A DNA stretch of 21,467 bases from CAZYWA01 sp964650975 [NCBI: uncultured bacterium] (GCA_964650975.1 CAZYWA010000069.1:1-21467), one strand, 5' to 3'. Shown: positions 1 to 8,821, numbered from the stretch's first letter. Notes: generated by a model not told the origin, from the letters alone. Translations and numbers: made by a program.

Positions 1-55
1 TGGCTCGCCCGTCGCGGAGCTTGGCGCGGCCCGGCCCTTGGAAGGGCGCGCTACG

Positions 56-1135
56 ATGGGGCTCATGCGAATCGCTGCGAAGACGACGGCCGGCTGGCGG
101 GCGAGGGCGGTGGCGCTCGTGTGCCTGGGCGCCACCGCGCTTCCCGGCTGCGGTGTCGGCTACCTGGCGCACGTCAGCAAGGGCCAGCTCGAGATCCTGT
201 GGAGCCGGAAGCCGATCGAGAAGGTGCTGGCGGCGCCCGATCTCGATCCCAAGGTGCGCTCCAAGCTCGAGGTGGTCGAGAGCGCCCGCAAGCTCGCGAT
301 CGAGATCGGCCTCACGCCGAAGGGTAGCTACCGCACCTACGTGGCGCTCGACCGGCCGTTCACGTCGATCGCGGTGTCGGCCGCACCGAAGGACAAGCTC
401 GAGCCTTATCTCTGGCACTTTCCGATCGTCGGCGATCTTCCCTACAAGGGCTTCTTCGATCGCGATCAGGCCGAAGCGGAGCGGGCCGACCTGGCGGCTC
501 AGGGCTTCGACACCTACCTGCGCGAGGTGGACGCTTACTCGACCCTCGGCTGGTTCGACGATCCGGTGCTCTCGCCGATGCTGATGCGCAGCGACGCGTC
601 GCTCGTCGACACCATCGTCCACGAGTCCACCCACGCGACGATCTTCGAGAAGGGGAACGCCGACTTCAACGAGGCCCTCGCGACGTTCGTGGGCGGCGAG
701 GGGGCGCTGCTTTACCTCACGCGGCTTTCCGGCGCGGATTCGCCCCAGGTTACGGCCTACAGGCAGCGGCTCGCGGATCAGGAGCAGTTCGCGGCGTTCC
801 TGAAGGAGCTGTTCGCCGATCTGGAGCAGTTCTACGGCGGGCCCGCGCCGCCGCTCGAGAAGATCCGCGATCGCGACGCGCGCATGGGTGCCTGGCAGGA
901 GCGCCTGCGCGCGGCCCCGGTGGGGGTCTTCGCCCGCTACGCCGACATGCCGTGGAACAACGCATTTCTCCTAGGTCTCAAGCTCTATTTGCTCGACCTC
1001 ACCAAGTTCCGCCAGCTGCATCAGGCGCTGGGCTCGGACCTGGCCAAGACCGTGGCGTTCCTGAAGTCGGATCCGTCGGCCCCCACGGCCTCGCAGCGGC
1101 TCGATCGCTACCTGCTCGAGCATCCTCCCGGCTGA
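56..1135 (+). CDS. Lipoprotein zinc aminopeptidase (COG4324-like)
   Basis: Predicted secreted or outer-membrane-attached zinc metallopeptidase of the 'predicted aminopeptidase' (COG4324) type. The sequence shows a basic N-terminus, a hydrophobic stretch and a lipobox ending LPGC (Cys at residue 32), so a lipoprotein is likely. The zinc motif HESTH is at residues 189-193, with a downstream Glu at about 206 (NEALATF) as the likely third ligand. The ATG at 56 is chosen because GGAAGGG lies 9 nt upstream; a TTG at 38 and an ATG at 65 are in frame. About 359 aa, normal for the family. It stands alone; the next gene begins 120 nt later with its own promoter. Substrate unknown. The family call is confident; aminopeptidase activity is inferred from the family name. 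Confidence 0.85.
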   Translation: MGLMRIAAKTTAGWRARAVALVCLGATALPGCGVGYLAHVSKGQLEILWSRKPIEKVLAAPDLDPKVRSKLEVVESARKLAIEIGLTPKGSYRTYVALDRPFTSIAVSAAPKDKLEPYLWHFPIVGDLPYKGFFDRDQAEAERADLAAQGFDTYLREVDAYSTLGWFDDPVLSPMLMRSDASLVDTIVHESTHATIFEKGNADFNEALATFVGGEGALLYLTRLSGADSPQVTAYRQRLADQEQFAAFLKELFADLEQFYGGPAPPLEKIRDRDARMGAWQERLRAAPVGVFARYADMPWNNAFLLGLKLYLLDLTKFRQLHQALGSDLAKTVAFLKSDPSAPTASQRLDRYLLEHPPG

Positions 1136-1166
1136 GCCCCGGGCTCGGCGCCGGGTGAGGGTGAGT

Positions 1167-1194
1167 TTGACGTCACTTGCTTGACGGTTACACT
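1167..1194 (+). promoter_or_regulatory. Candidate sigma-70-like promoter of the Rrf2 regulator
   Basis: TTGACG (1167-1172), a 16-nt spacer, then TACACT (1189-1194), about 60 nt before the ATG of the Rrf2 gene. A second TTGACG lies at 1181-1186. The same 9-mer GGTTACACT is found again upstream of erpA at 1695-1703, so this may be a shared -10 region or part of a regulator site. Judged by eye only. Confidence 0.45.
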
Positions 1195-1255
1195 GCTTTT
1201 TCGCCGGAAATTCCCACAAATTGCAGTCGCTCGAGGAACCGTCCGGACGCTCTCG

Positions 1256-1681
1256 ATGAAGTTCTCCAAAGCCACCGACTACGGCCTGCTGCTGCTCATC
1301 GACCTCGCCAAGCTCCAGGACGACTCCGCGTTCACGAGCGTCCGGCAGGTGGCGCGCAGCAAGGGCATCTCGGAGCGGTTCCTGGCGCACATCGTGAAGG
1401 ATCTGGGGAACGCGGGCATCGTGGCCTGCCGGCGCGGCACCAACGGCGGCATCCGTCTGGCGCGGCCGGCCAGCGAGATCTCGCTGGCCGAGGTGGTCGA
1501 GGCGCTCGAGGGACCGATCGAGCTCTTCGATTGCCAGCGCATGCCCAAGCTCTGCGCCCACGAGGACGTGTGCTCGCTGCGCAGCTTCTGGAACGGGGTC
1601 CGGGACCAGCTGGTGGGCTCGCTGGCCGGGGCCAAGCTGGGGGACTTCGCCAGCGTCCAGTGGGTCCCGAGCCCGGCGTGA
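1256..1681 (+). CDS. iscR: IscR-like Rrf2-family regulator with three cysteines
   Basis: Winged-helix regulator of the Rrf2 family, 141 aa, probably sensing iron-sulfur status. The N-terminus (MKFSKATDYGLLLLIDLA) and the GGIRLARPASEISLAEVVEALEG region are typical. Cysteines at residues 93, 100 and 106 match the three [2Fe-2S] ligands of IscR (spaced 92/98/104 in E. coli), with one extra residue between the first two. The ATG at 1256 is chosen because the Rrf2 fold begins there; the open frame runs upstream to 1181 but adds nothing conserved. It is followed 55 nt later by erpA, iscS and mrp, so it most likely controls this block. An Rrf2 sensor of another signal is possible but less likely given the context. 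Confidence 0.85.
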   Translation: MKFSKATDYGLLLLIDLAKLQDDSAFTSVRQVARSKGISERFLAHIVKDLGNAGIVACRRGTNGGIRLARPASEISLAEVVEALEGPIELFDCQRMPKLCAHEDVCSLRSFWNGVRDQLVGSLAGAKLGDFASVQWVPSPA

Positions 1682-1694
1682 TCCCCCACCGTCG

Positions 1695-1703
1695 GGTTAC
1701 ACT
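1695..1703 (+). promoter_or_regulatory. GGTTACACT motif upstream of erpA
   Basis: This 9-mer lies 33 nt before the erpA ATG and is identical to 1186-1194 in the rrf2 promoter. No convincing -35 box precedes it. It could be an extended -10 element or part of an Rrf2/IscR site, which would let erpA-iscS be expressed apart from the regulator. Low certainty. Confidence 0.3.
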
Positions 1704-1736
1704 CTAGGAAGTACCAAAACCAGGAGAGTCCAGTCC

Positions 1737-2053
1737 ATGATCACCGTCACCGATTCAGCCGCCGGCAAGATTCGCGACCTCATGACCAAAGAGAACAAGC
1801 CGGAGGCCGGCCTGCGCATGCGCGTGGTGGGCGGAGGCTGCGCCGGGCTTCAGTACCAGATGGGATTCGATCCGGCGCCAACGCCCAAGGACAAGACCTT
1901 CGACGTGAACGGTGTCCGGGTGTTCATCGACGGCAAGAGCCTGATCTACCTGACGGGTGTGCGCCTCGATTACGTCGACGGCCTCTACGGCGCCGGGTTC
2001 AAGATCGAGAACCCCAACGCGGCGTCGACCTGCGGGTGCGGCAAGTCGTTCTC

Positions 2054-2057
<4 letters not shown>
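1737..2057 (+). CDS. erpA: Iron-sulfur cluster insertion protein ErpA (HesB/IscA family)
   Basis: A-type carrier that passes Fe-S clusters to apo-proteins in the cytoplasm. 106 aa, the usual length. The three cluster cysteines are at residues 35, 99 and 101 (GGGCAG and STCGCG), the canonical IscA/ErpA positions. The C-terminal ENPNAASTCGCGKSFS resembles ErpA more than IscA. The start is supported by AGGAGAG at 1722-1728, 8 nt before the ATG. The stop codon overlaps the likely iscS start (GTGA at 2054-2057), suggesting translational coupling. Family certain; ErpA versus IscA is a subfamily judgement. Confidence 0.93.
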
Positions 2058-3268
<1,211 letters not shown>

Positions 3269-3284
3269 CGCGAGCGCGAGCGCA

Positions 3285-3360
3285 CGCGCGCGAGGGACCG
3301 CGCGCGCTCCAGCCGGTCGCCTGGAGGCCCACCGGTCCCTCGGTGGGCAGCGATCGATCG
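3285..3360 (+). repeat. Repeat A, copy 1: three-hairpin intergenic element
   Basis: Fills most of the iscS-mrp gap. Three adjacent inverted repeats: CGCGCGCG / AGGGAC loop / CGCGCGCG (3285-3306); CTCCAG...CTGGAG (3307-3326); GCCCACCG / GTCCCT loop / CGGTGGGC (3327-3348). The self-complementary CGATCGATCG follows (3351-3360). The first and third loops are perfect complements of each other. A near-identical copy lies in opposite orientation at 4529-4609 beyond mrp: 27 and 39 nt blocks are identical and only the middle-hairpin loop differs. It resembles REP/BIME-type palindromic elements; function unknown. Confidence 0.85.
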
Positions 3361-3424
3361 TGCATCGCGCGCTCCGACCGGCCGAATTAAGCTGAGGCTT
3401 TTCCTCGAGTAGCGGGAGACCGAC

Positions 3425-4522
3425 ATGAGCGCAGGTGCCGTGACCGAACCGCAAGTCCTGAATGCCCTCCGCCAGGTGAAGGACCCCGATCTCCATCGCG
3501 ACATCGTCGATCTGGGCTTCGTGAAGGAGCTCACCATCGCGGGTGGCCAGGTGCGCTTCGTGGTCGAGCTCACCACTCCCGCCTGCCCGGTCAAGGACCG
3601 GCTGCGCGACGAGGCGCAGAAGGTGGTGCTGGCGATTCCCGGCGTCACCGACGTGCACGTGACGATGACCGCCAACACCCGCGGCCGGACCCTCGAGCAT
3701 CAACGGATGCTGCCCGGGGTCAAGAACCCGATCGCGGTGGCGAGCGGCAAGGGCGGAGTCGGAAAGTCGACCACTGCCGTGAACCTGGCGCTGGCGCTCC
3801 GGCGCACCGGGGCCACCGTGGGCCTGCTCGACGCCGACATCTACGGCCCCAGCATCCCCATCATGCTCGGCATCAACGAGCGCCCCAGCATGATCGGGCA
3901 GCGGTTGCTGCCGATCGATCGCTACGGGCTCAAGGTGATGTCGATGGGGTTCCTGATCACCGAGTCGACGCCGGTTGTGTGGCGTGGCCCGATGGTGCAC
4001 CAGATCCTGCAGCAGTTCCTGACCCAGGTGGAGTGGGGGACGCTCGACTATCTGGTGATCGATCTGCCGCCAGGCACCGGCGACGCGCAGCTGACCCTCA
4101 CGCAATCGGCGCCGCTCGCGGGAGCGGTGATCGTGACCACCCCGCAGGACGTCGCCCTCGTCGATGCCGTGAAGGGCTTGCAGATGTTCAACAAGGTGAA
4201 CGTGCCGGTGCTCGGGATCGTCGAGAACATGAGCTACTTCCTGTGCCCGCACTGCAGCGAGCGCAGCGAGATCTTCGGCCACGGCGGCGGCCGGCGAAAG
4301 GCCACCGAGCTGGGCGTGCCGTTCCTGGGCGAGATTCCGATCGTCGGCGCGATCCGCGAAGGCGGCGACAACGGCCAGCCGGTGGTGGTGGCCGATCCAA
4401 CCTCGGCCGCGTCGGCGGTCTACGGTGAGATCGCCGGTGCCCTCGCGGCGCGGCTGTCCACGATGAACTTCGATGGCCCACCGGCGGCTCCCGGATCGCC
4501 GATCACCTGGGTCTCGAGCTGA
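3425..4522 (+). CDS. mrp: Mrp/ApbC/NBP35 iron-sulfur carrier P-loop ATPase
   Basis: Cytoplasmic P-loop NTPase that binds and transfers Fe-S clusters. Residues ~8-85 form a MIP18/DUF59 domain (VKDPDLHRDIVDLGFV, with TTPACPVKD). Residues ~100-350 are the Mrp ATPase, with the deviant Walker A GKGGVGKST at 108-116, DADIYGPS, DLPPGTGD, and the cluster-binding CPHC at C274/C277. 365 aa, normal. ATG at 3425 with GGGAG 6 nt upstream. It lies downstream of iscS, separated by repeat A, and may be read from the block promoter or its own. With no iscU nearby, it is a plausible scaffold or carrier for this unit (inference). Confidence 0.95.
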   Translation: MSAGAVTEPQVLNALRQVKDPDLHRDIVDLGFVKELTIAGGQVRFVVELTTPACPVKDRLRDEAQKVVLAIPGVTDVHVTMTANTRGRTLEHQRMLPGVKNPIAVASGKGGVGKSTTAVNLALALRRTGATVGLLDADIYGPSIPIMLGINERPSMIGQRLLPIDRYGLKVMSMGFLITESTPVVWRGPMVHQILQQFLTQVEWGTLDYLVIDLPPGTGDAQLTLTQSAPLAGAVIVTTPQDVALVDAVKGLQMFNKVNVPVLGIVENMSYFLCPHCSERSEIFGHGGGRRKATELGVPFLGEIPIVGAIREGGDNGQPVVVADPTSAASAVYGEIAGALAARLSTMNFDGPPAAPGSPITWVSS

Positions 4523-4528
4523 GGCACG

Positions 4529-4609
4529 CGATCGATCGCTGCCCACCGAGGGACCGGTGGGCCTCCATGCGGAGGCGCTGGTTGGAGCGCGCGCGGTCCC
4601 TCGCGCGCG
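4529..4609 (-). repeat. Repeat A, copy 2 (inverted relative to copy 1)
   Basis: Occupies the convergent gap between mrp and the symporter gene and ends a few bases from the symporter's stop. On the minus strand it has the same order of hairpins as copy 1, with identical outer hairpins and identical complementary loops (AGGGAC, GTCCCT). The middle hairpin keeps its CTCCA/TGGAG stem but has a different, longer loop. An extra GGTCCCTC follows at 4609-4616, suggesting partial duplication. It might act as a two-way terminator here, though no T-tract is seen. Confidence 0.85.
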
Positions 4610-4614
4610 GTCCC

Positions 4615-6015
4615 TCAATCGTGAATCGGGTACTTGAGGAAAAGGAGCCAGCCGAGCAGGCAAATGCCGCCCGAGATCGGTGCCGTGAGGATCACGCCCA
4701 GGGGATTGGCGGACGACCGGCCGAGGTGGTCGAGCAGCTGCGCCGCGACGAAGGGCCCCATCCCTTCCGCGAACTTGGTGAGCAGTCCTTCGGCGCCGTT
4801 GTAGATGCCTTCGCGGCGGTAGCCGGTGCGCTCGGCGTCGAGATCGATGATGTCGGCCATGATCGGCCGCGGCAGCATGAACAGCGTCGCGACCGGGAAG
4901 GCGGATAGCGCGTAGATGAGGTACGCCTGCATGACGGGCGAACCGAACGGGAGCTTCCCGATCAGTGCTCCGGCCGAGATCACCACGGCGAAGCCGAGGA
5001 AGCCCCACAGCATCACCCGCCGCTTGCCCACTCGCTTGACCAACGAGTTGATGACCAGGAAGAAGGGAATGCTGCCCAGCACGATCACGCCTTGCAGGTT
5101 CCCCGCGGCCGAGTCGGGATCGTCGAGGTGCAGGATCACCTCGGTCTGATACGGCATGACCGTGATGATCGCGTTGAGCCCGATACGGAACGCGATGAAG
5201 GCCAGCGCATACCAGGCGAAGGCGGGGTTCTGGAGCGTGGTGACGAGCGACTGGACCGGGCCGTAGGGCACTTCCTTCGCGGCGCTGTGCGGCTTCTCGC
5301 GGATCACGGCGATCGAGATCCACATCGACACCAGTGACACCAGGCTCAGGACCGCGGCCGTGTACTTGAATCCGTCGGTCAAGTGCCAGCCGAAGAGCGT
5401 GCCGCCGTCCTTGTGGGCGTCGATCATGTGCCCGGCGACCAGCGTCGAGAGCACGGTGCCGAGCACCTCGAAGACGGCCATGAACCCGCCCACGCGGGTG
5501 CGCTCCTCGCCGGGCTCCGTGACCTCCGGAAGTAGCGAGCAGTAGGGGCCGACGGACGCGGTGTAGGCGATCCACATGATCGCGCGGATGCCCGCGAGCC
5601 ACACCACGTTCTGCCAGCCGAGCACGGTGGCGGGCGGCCACCACAGCACCACGAACGCGACCGTGTAGATCGGCGACGAGATCACGATCCACGGGATGCG
5701 CCGCCCCCAGCGAGTGCGGGTGCGATCGCTCAGGTACCCGATCGCCCAGTCGGCGAGCGAGTGCACGATCTGGCCGATGAGATTCACCCAGCCGATCACG
5801 GTCGCCGCCACCAGGAGCGGGCGAGTGCTGTCGGAGGGCGGCGCGAAGTACACCATCTGCCAGGACACCAGGAATCCCGGCAGTAAGCCGTTGCCGATGG
5901 TGCCGCTCGCGAACAGCACCTCGGAGAGCCGCGACATCGAGGGCTTGCGGGGCGCCTCGGGAGCCGTGTCCGCTCCGTCGGTCGCGGCGGGGTTATCGGG
6001 TTCGGTGTCGCTCAT
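4615..6015 (-). CDS. GPH-family sugar:cation symporter (MFS_2, MelB-like)
   Basis: Inner-membrane transporter of the glycoside-pentoside-hexuronide:cation symporter group, 466 aa, with about 12 hydrophobic segments. Diagnostic signatures are LSDRTRTRWGRRIPWI in the first cytoplasmic loop and DIIDLDAERTGYRREGIYNG between helices 10 and 11, both typical of MFS_2/MelB relatives. The first ~28 residues are polar, Asp/Ala/Pro-rich and likely cytoplasmic. It is monocistronic, convergent with mrp and divergent from the membrane protein at 6126. No catabolic or sugar-binding genes are adjacent, so the substrate is unknown. The family call is strong. Confidence 0.9.
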   Translation of the reverse strand: MSDTEPDNPAATDGADTAPEAPRKPSMSRLSEVLFASGTIGNGLLPGFLVSWQMVYFAPPSDSTRPLLVAATVIGWVNLIGQIVHSLADWAIGYLSDRTRTRWGRRIPWIVISSPIYTVAFVVLWWPPATVLGWQNVVWLAGIRAIMWIAYTASVGPYCSLLPEVTEPGEERTRVGGFMAVFEVLGTVLSTLVAGHMIDAHKDGGTLFGWHLTDGFKYTAAVLSLVSLVSMWISIAVIREKPHSAAKEVPYGPVQSLVTTLQNPAFAWYALAFIAFRIGLNAIITVMPYQTEVILHLDDPDSAAGNLQGVIVLGSIPFFLVINSLVKRVGKRRVMLWGFLGFAVVISAGALIGKLPFGSPVMQAYLIYALSAFPVATLFMLPRPIMADIIDLDAERTGYRREGIYNGAEGLLTKFAEGMGPFVAAQLLDHLGRSSANPLGVILTAPISGGICLLGWLLFLKYPIHD

Positions 6016-6078
6016 CGCATCGCTCGGACGTTCCGCGGCGCCGCACGCTACACCGGCGAATCCGCGCGAAGCAATCGG

Positions 6079-6109
6079 CGATCGCCCCTCCGAAGCGGGG
6101 TCCCGATCG
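6079..6109. promoter_or_regulatory. Inverted repeat in a divergent intergenic region
   Basis: CGATCGCCCC (6079-6088) and GGGG-TCC-CGATCG (6097-6109) form a bulged inverted repeat in the 110-bp space between the divergent symporter and membrane-protein genes. The place is right for a shared operator or promoter region, but CGATCG is common in this DNA, so this is weak. Confidence 0.25.
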
Positions 6110-6125
6110 GCCTGCTAAGGTTGTC

Positions 6126-7235
6126 GTGTCCGGGGCCATGCCGACTTTCTCGACCATCGTTCCCGCGCTCCTCGCGGTGGTGCTGCTCGCGTTTCACGCG
6201 CGGGCGACCCACGGCACCCGGTTCGCCGGCGAGTTTTTCGCGCTCGCGTTCGTGTATTTCGTGGTGAAGGAGAACCTGAGCGTCCACGAGTTCTTCCACC
6301 GCTACTTCTACGCGGCGCGCCCGCCGCTGCGCATCGTCGACGCGCCGCTGGGAGTGGTGGTGGGCTGGCTCTTCACGAGCTACGTCGCGTGGACCGTCGC
6401 CGAGCGGCTGCTGGCGCGCTTCCCCAACCAGCGCGGCGGCGTGGCGCATCTGGTGTGGGTGGCGATGGCGGTCACCTCGACGATCTCCTACCCGATGGAG
6501 GCCCTCGGCACCACGATGGGCTGGTGGCGATGGACGGTGGACGGCAAGCCGTGGGTGATTCCGGATCCGCACGACAGCTCGCAGCCGTGGGTCGCGATCC
6601 CGGCGGTGCCACTGGCGGGCTGGGCCTTCTTCGTGGGTGGATTCCTGTTCTGGTTCCTCTCCGCACAGCGCTGGTTTCCGCGACGGCGAGCCCTGCGATG
6701 GCTGGTCTTCCTGGGCGGCATGGCGCTCCATTTCGAGGCGATCCACGGGGTCGGAGAGGGCCCCGACGACCTGTTCGCCGCGCTCTTCCTGGTGTTCGTG
6801 CTGGCGGTGACGGTCGGCAAGGACCAGCCGGGGCGTGTCGCAGCACCGCCCGCCGCCGCGCCGTGGTGGGTGCGGCATGGCGTCGAGCTCGCCGTGACCC
6901 TGATGGCGGTGGTCGTGTCGGTGTTCGTGGTGACGCGCGTGGGGCAGCCACGGCACCTGCTGACGCTGCTGCCGGTCGGCCTCTTCGTGCTGGCCTCCTT
7001 GCCGTCGATGCCGCGCGCGACTCTCGCCGCCGGCTGGGGGCTCCTGTCGATCGCGGGCCTCGCCGCGCGCTCTCCGAAAGTGTTCATGCTCGGTTCCTTC
7101 GCGATGCTCTTCTTCCTGGCGCTGGGGGCTCGCTGGCTGGGACGGGTAGGGCGGCGGTGGGTGGGCGCGCGGCTCCACGTCGCGCGAGCCACCCCCGCGA
7201 TCACCTCCCCTCAGGCCGGCGCGACTCGTTCTTGA
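6126..7235 (+). CDS. Hypothetical multi-pass membrane protein
   Basis: Product not firmly recognised. 369 aa with about eight to nine hydrophobic segments, starting with a TM at residues ~9-25 and ending with a basic tail. Two polar motifs stand out: HEFFHRYFY near residue 57 and SYPMEALGTTMGWWRW near residue 121, with an Asp/Glu-rich patch HGVGEGPDD near 210. The PMEALGTTMGWW motif and overall layout loosely recall DUF422/carotenoid-hydratase-like membrane enzymes, but I cannot confirm that. The GTG at 6126 is chosen because AAGG lies 5 nt upstream (6117-6120); an ATG at 6138 is the alternative. A 70-nt gap and a new promoter precede the next gene. Confidence 0.7.
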   Translation: MSGAMPTFSTIVPALLAVVLLAFHARATHGTRFAGEFFALAFVYFVVKENLSVHEFFHRYFYAARPPLRIVDAPLGVVVGWLFTSYVAWTVAERLLARFPNQRGGVAHLVWVAMAVTSTISYPMEALGTTMGWWRWTVDGKPWVIPDPHDSSQPWVAIPAVPLAGWAFFVGGFLFWFLSAQRWFPRRRALRWLVFLGGMALHFEAIHGVGEGPDDLFAALFLVFVLAVTVGKDQPGRVAAPPAAAPWWVRHGVELAVTLMAVVVSVFVVTRVGQPRHLLTLLPVGLFVLASLPSMPRATLAAGWGLLSIAGLAARSPKVFMLGSFAMLFFLALGARWLGRVGRRWVGARLHVARATPAITSPQAGATRS

Positions 7236-7259
7236 CACCCAGCGCGCGTTTCTCATAGA
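7232..7259 (+). promoter_or_regulatory. Candidate promoter of the hypothetical gene at 7306
   Basis: Perfect -35 TTGACA (7232-7237), a 16-nt spacer and a weak -10 CATAGA (7254-7259). It overlaps the stop of the preceding gene, leaving a leader of about 40 nt. Confidence 0.45.
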
Positions 7260-7305
7260 TGCGGAGCTCCCCGCCGCGGGCGCCCCTCTCAGAAAGGTTC
7301 CGACC

Positions 7306-7911
7306 GTGTCCTATTTGATTGCCATCGTGCTGATCGGCGCGATCGTGTATTTCCTCTACAGAGTGATCGTGGCTCCCGCCGAGGAGACGATCGACCTCAA
7401 GAAGGGCGCCGAGGCGAAGCTCCCCGACGGTGTGCGCGCGGTGCAGACGTTCCCGAGCGATGCCGCTCAGACCTTCACCAACGAGCACTCGCGCCTGCTC
7501 GAGTCGGCCAAGGCCGAGGGGTTCGGCCCGGCCGCGTCGTCGGCGGCACTCAAGTTCGCCATCAAGTCGGGCGGCTGGCTCATCGTGCATCTGCCGCTCG
7601 GCGGTGCCGACTGGAAGGGCCAGCGCCGGCTGCACGTGATGGGTCGCGGCGCCAAGGCACCCACCGCGGTGCGCGTGGTGGCCCAAACCGACGCTGGCGA
7701 GTTCTTCGCGTGGCACGACACCGCGTTCGCGGCGGCCGACTGGTTCGTGCTGTCGATCCCGTTCTCGAAGCTGGTCGACGGCGGCAATCGCGCTTACGCC
7801 GGACAGCCGGTGCGCGGCCTCAATCTCGAGATCCATCCCGATCGCAAGATGGCGCTGCGCGGCGAGGAAGAACGGCAGGTCCTGCTGGGTGGTGTGTGGT
7901 TGAGCGCGTAG
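7306..7911 (+). CDS. Hypothetical membrane-anchored protein with a possible CIA30/CBM11-like sandwich
   Basis: 201 aa, not recognised by name. One TM segment at residues ~3-20 precedes a soluble part, probably periplasmic. The segment from about residue 80 to 160 (GGWLIVHLPLGGADWKG ... FFAWHDTAFAAADWFVLSIPFSKL) has alternating hydrophobic strands and a closing DWF..SIPFSKL that recalls the galactose-binding-like CIA30/CBM11 fold, often carbohydrate-related; this is inference. GTG start with GAAAGG at 7292-7297, 8 nt upstream. It is followed by repeat B and the polysaccharide exporter, so a role near glycan export is conceivable but unproven. Confidence 0.7.
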   Translation: MSYLIAIVLIGAIVYFLYRVIVAPAEETIDLKKGAEAKLPDGVRAVQTFPSDAAQTFTNEHSRLLESAKAEGFGPAASSAALKFAIKSGGWLIVHLPLGGADWKGQRRLHVMGRGAKAPTAVRVVAQTDAGEFFAWHDTAFAAADWFVLSIPFSKLVDGGNRAYAGQPVRGLNLEIHPDRKMALRGEEERQVLLGGVWLSA

Positions 7912-7961
7912 CGTCCGGTTCTCCGCGGGCCTCACGCTGCGCCAGGCTGTCGAGGCAGCAA

Positions 7962-8060
7962 CGCGCCGCAGGCGCGCGGCGAGCAAAGCGAGCCGACTCG
8001 GGGGTGGGGCCCCACAAAAACCGCGCTTTTTGTGGGGCGGGGGGCTGGAACAGCCCCCCG
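7962..8060 (+). repeat. Repeat B, copy 1: three-hairpin ~99-bp element
   Basis: Structure in order: CGCGCC-GCA-GGCGCG hairpin (7962-7976); two GCGAGC hexamers 9 nt apart (7979-7984, 7988-7993); G-rich GGGGGTGGGG; an 11-bp perfect stem CCCCACAAAAA / TTTTTGTGGGG (8010-8037); and a 9-bp stem GGGGGGCTG / CAGCCCCCC (8039-8059). The second copy, in the same orientation, is at 12095-12193. It sits in the leader of wzm, ending 9 nt before the likely TTG start. Confidence 0.85.
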
Positions 8061-8068
8061 AAGAAACA

Positions 8069-8821
8069 TTGAGCGCCTTCGCCGACCGCTTCCGGGCGGC
8101 GTTCGTGGCGGTGCTGCAGGGGCGCTACGGGCGCAGCGTGTTCGGGCGGCTGTGGCTCGCGTCGCCGGTGGTGCTGGTGGGCACGCTCGCGACGGCGCTC
8201 CATTTCCTGGTGGGATCGAGCCAGGAGCTGTCGGTGCTGTCGCTGGTGCTCGGCATCGTGCTGTGGAACTTCTTCGCGGGTGCCACGTCGGAGGGAATCG
8301 GCGGGATCCCGGCGCGGCGTGCGTTGCTGCATTCGGGAAACGGCGCGGCACTGGTGCTGGTCACGGCCACGGTGGCGGTCCACCTCCTGGAGCTGGCGCT
8401 CGGGCTGGGTACGTTTCTCGGCGCCCAGGTGGCGCTCGGGCGGCCGCCACGCGCGGTCGCCTGGAACGCGTTGCTGCCGCTGGCGATGCTGGTGGCGCTG
8501 ACACTCGGTACGTCGCTGCTCTTGGTGGTGGTGCGCGCCAGGCTCGGCGACGCCGACCACGCCTGGAAGCTGCTGCTCGGCGTCGGCTTCTGGGTGACGC
8601 CGGTGGTCTACGAGATCCAGATCGTGCCGGAACGGTTGCGTGGCCTCGTCGATCTCAACCCGCTGGCGCGGATCATCGGCGAGGTGCGCGGCGCGATGCT
8701 GCACGCGATGGTGCCCGATGTCCGCCACGTCGGAGTGACGGCCGCGCTGTCGCTGGTGACGCTGGCGGCCGGGCGCGCGGCGGCGAGCCGGTCGGCGGCG
8801 CTGATCGCGGAGCGCGCGTGA
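8069..8821 (+). CDS. wzm: Polysaccharide/O-antigen ABC exporter permease (Wzm-like)
   Basis: Inner-membrane ABC-2 type permease, about 250 aa with six hydrophobic segments. The N-terminal FVAVLQGRYGRSVFGRLWLASPVV matches the amphipathic 'RD.K.RY..S.LG.LW' entry of Wzm/TagG permeases; a late VTPVVYEIQIVPERLRGLVDLNPLARIIGEVR also fits (usual form: TPV.Y....P...R....LNP). TTG at 8069 is chosen because the conserved region starts soon after it and no better start exists; the ribosome site is weak (GAAGAA), and an open frame extends back into repeat B. Its TGA overlaps the GTG start of the ATPase (GTGA at 8818-8821), so the two are coupled. No glycosyltransferase genes are adjacent, so the exported glycan is unknown. 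Confidence 0.88.
   Translation: MSAFADRFRAAFVAVLQGRYGRSVFGRLWLASPVVLVGTLATALHFLVGSSQELSVLSLVLGIVLWNFFAGATSEGIGGIPARRALLHSGNGAALVLVTATVAVHLLELALGLGTFLGAQVALGRPPRAVAWNALLPLAMLVALTLGTSLLLVVVRARLGDADHAWKLLLGVGFWVTPVVYEIQIVPERLRGLVDLNPLARIIGEVRGAMLHAMVPDVRHVGVTAALSLVTLAAGRAAASRSAALIAERA

Noticed and set aside
1134-1146. GAGCCC-C-GGGCTC palindrome at the aminopeptidase stop as a terminator
   Set aside because: The loop would be one base, there is no T-tract, and such short GC palindromes are expected in this DNA.
3301-3365. CGATCGATCG and CGCGCG runs as an origin or methylation cluster
   Set aside because: They are parts of repeat A; no DnaA-box cluster or replication gene is near.
8032-8817. N-terminal extension of the Wzt frame through the permease region
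   Set aside because: The frame stays open across the permease gene, but homology begins after the GTG at 8818, which overlaps the permease stop.
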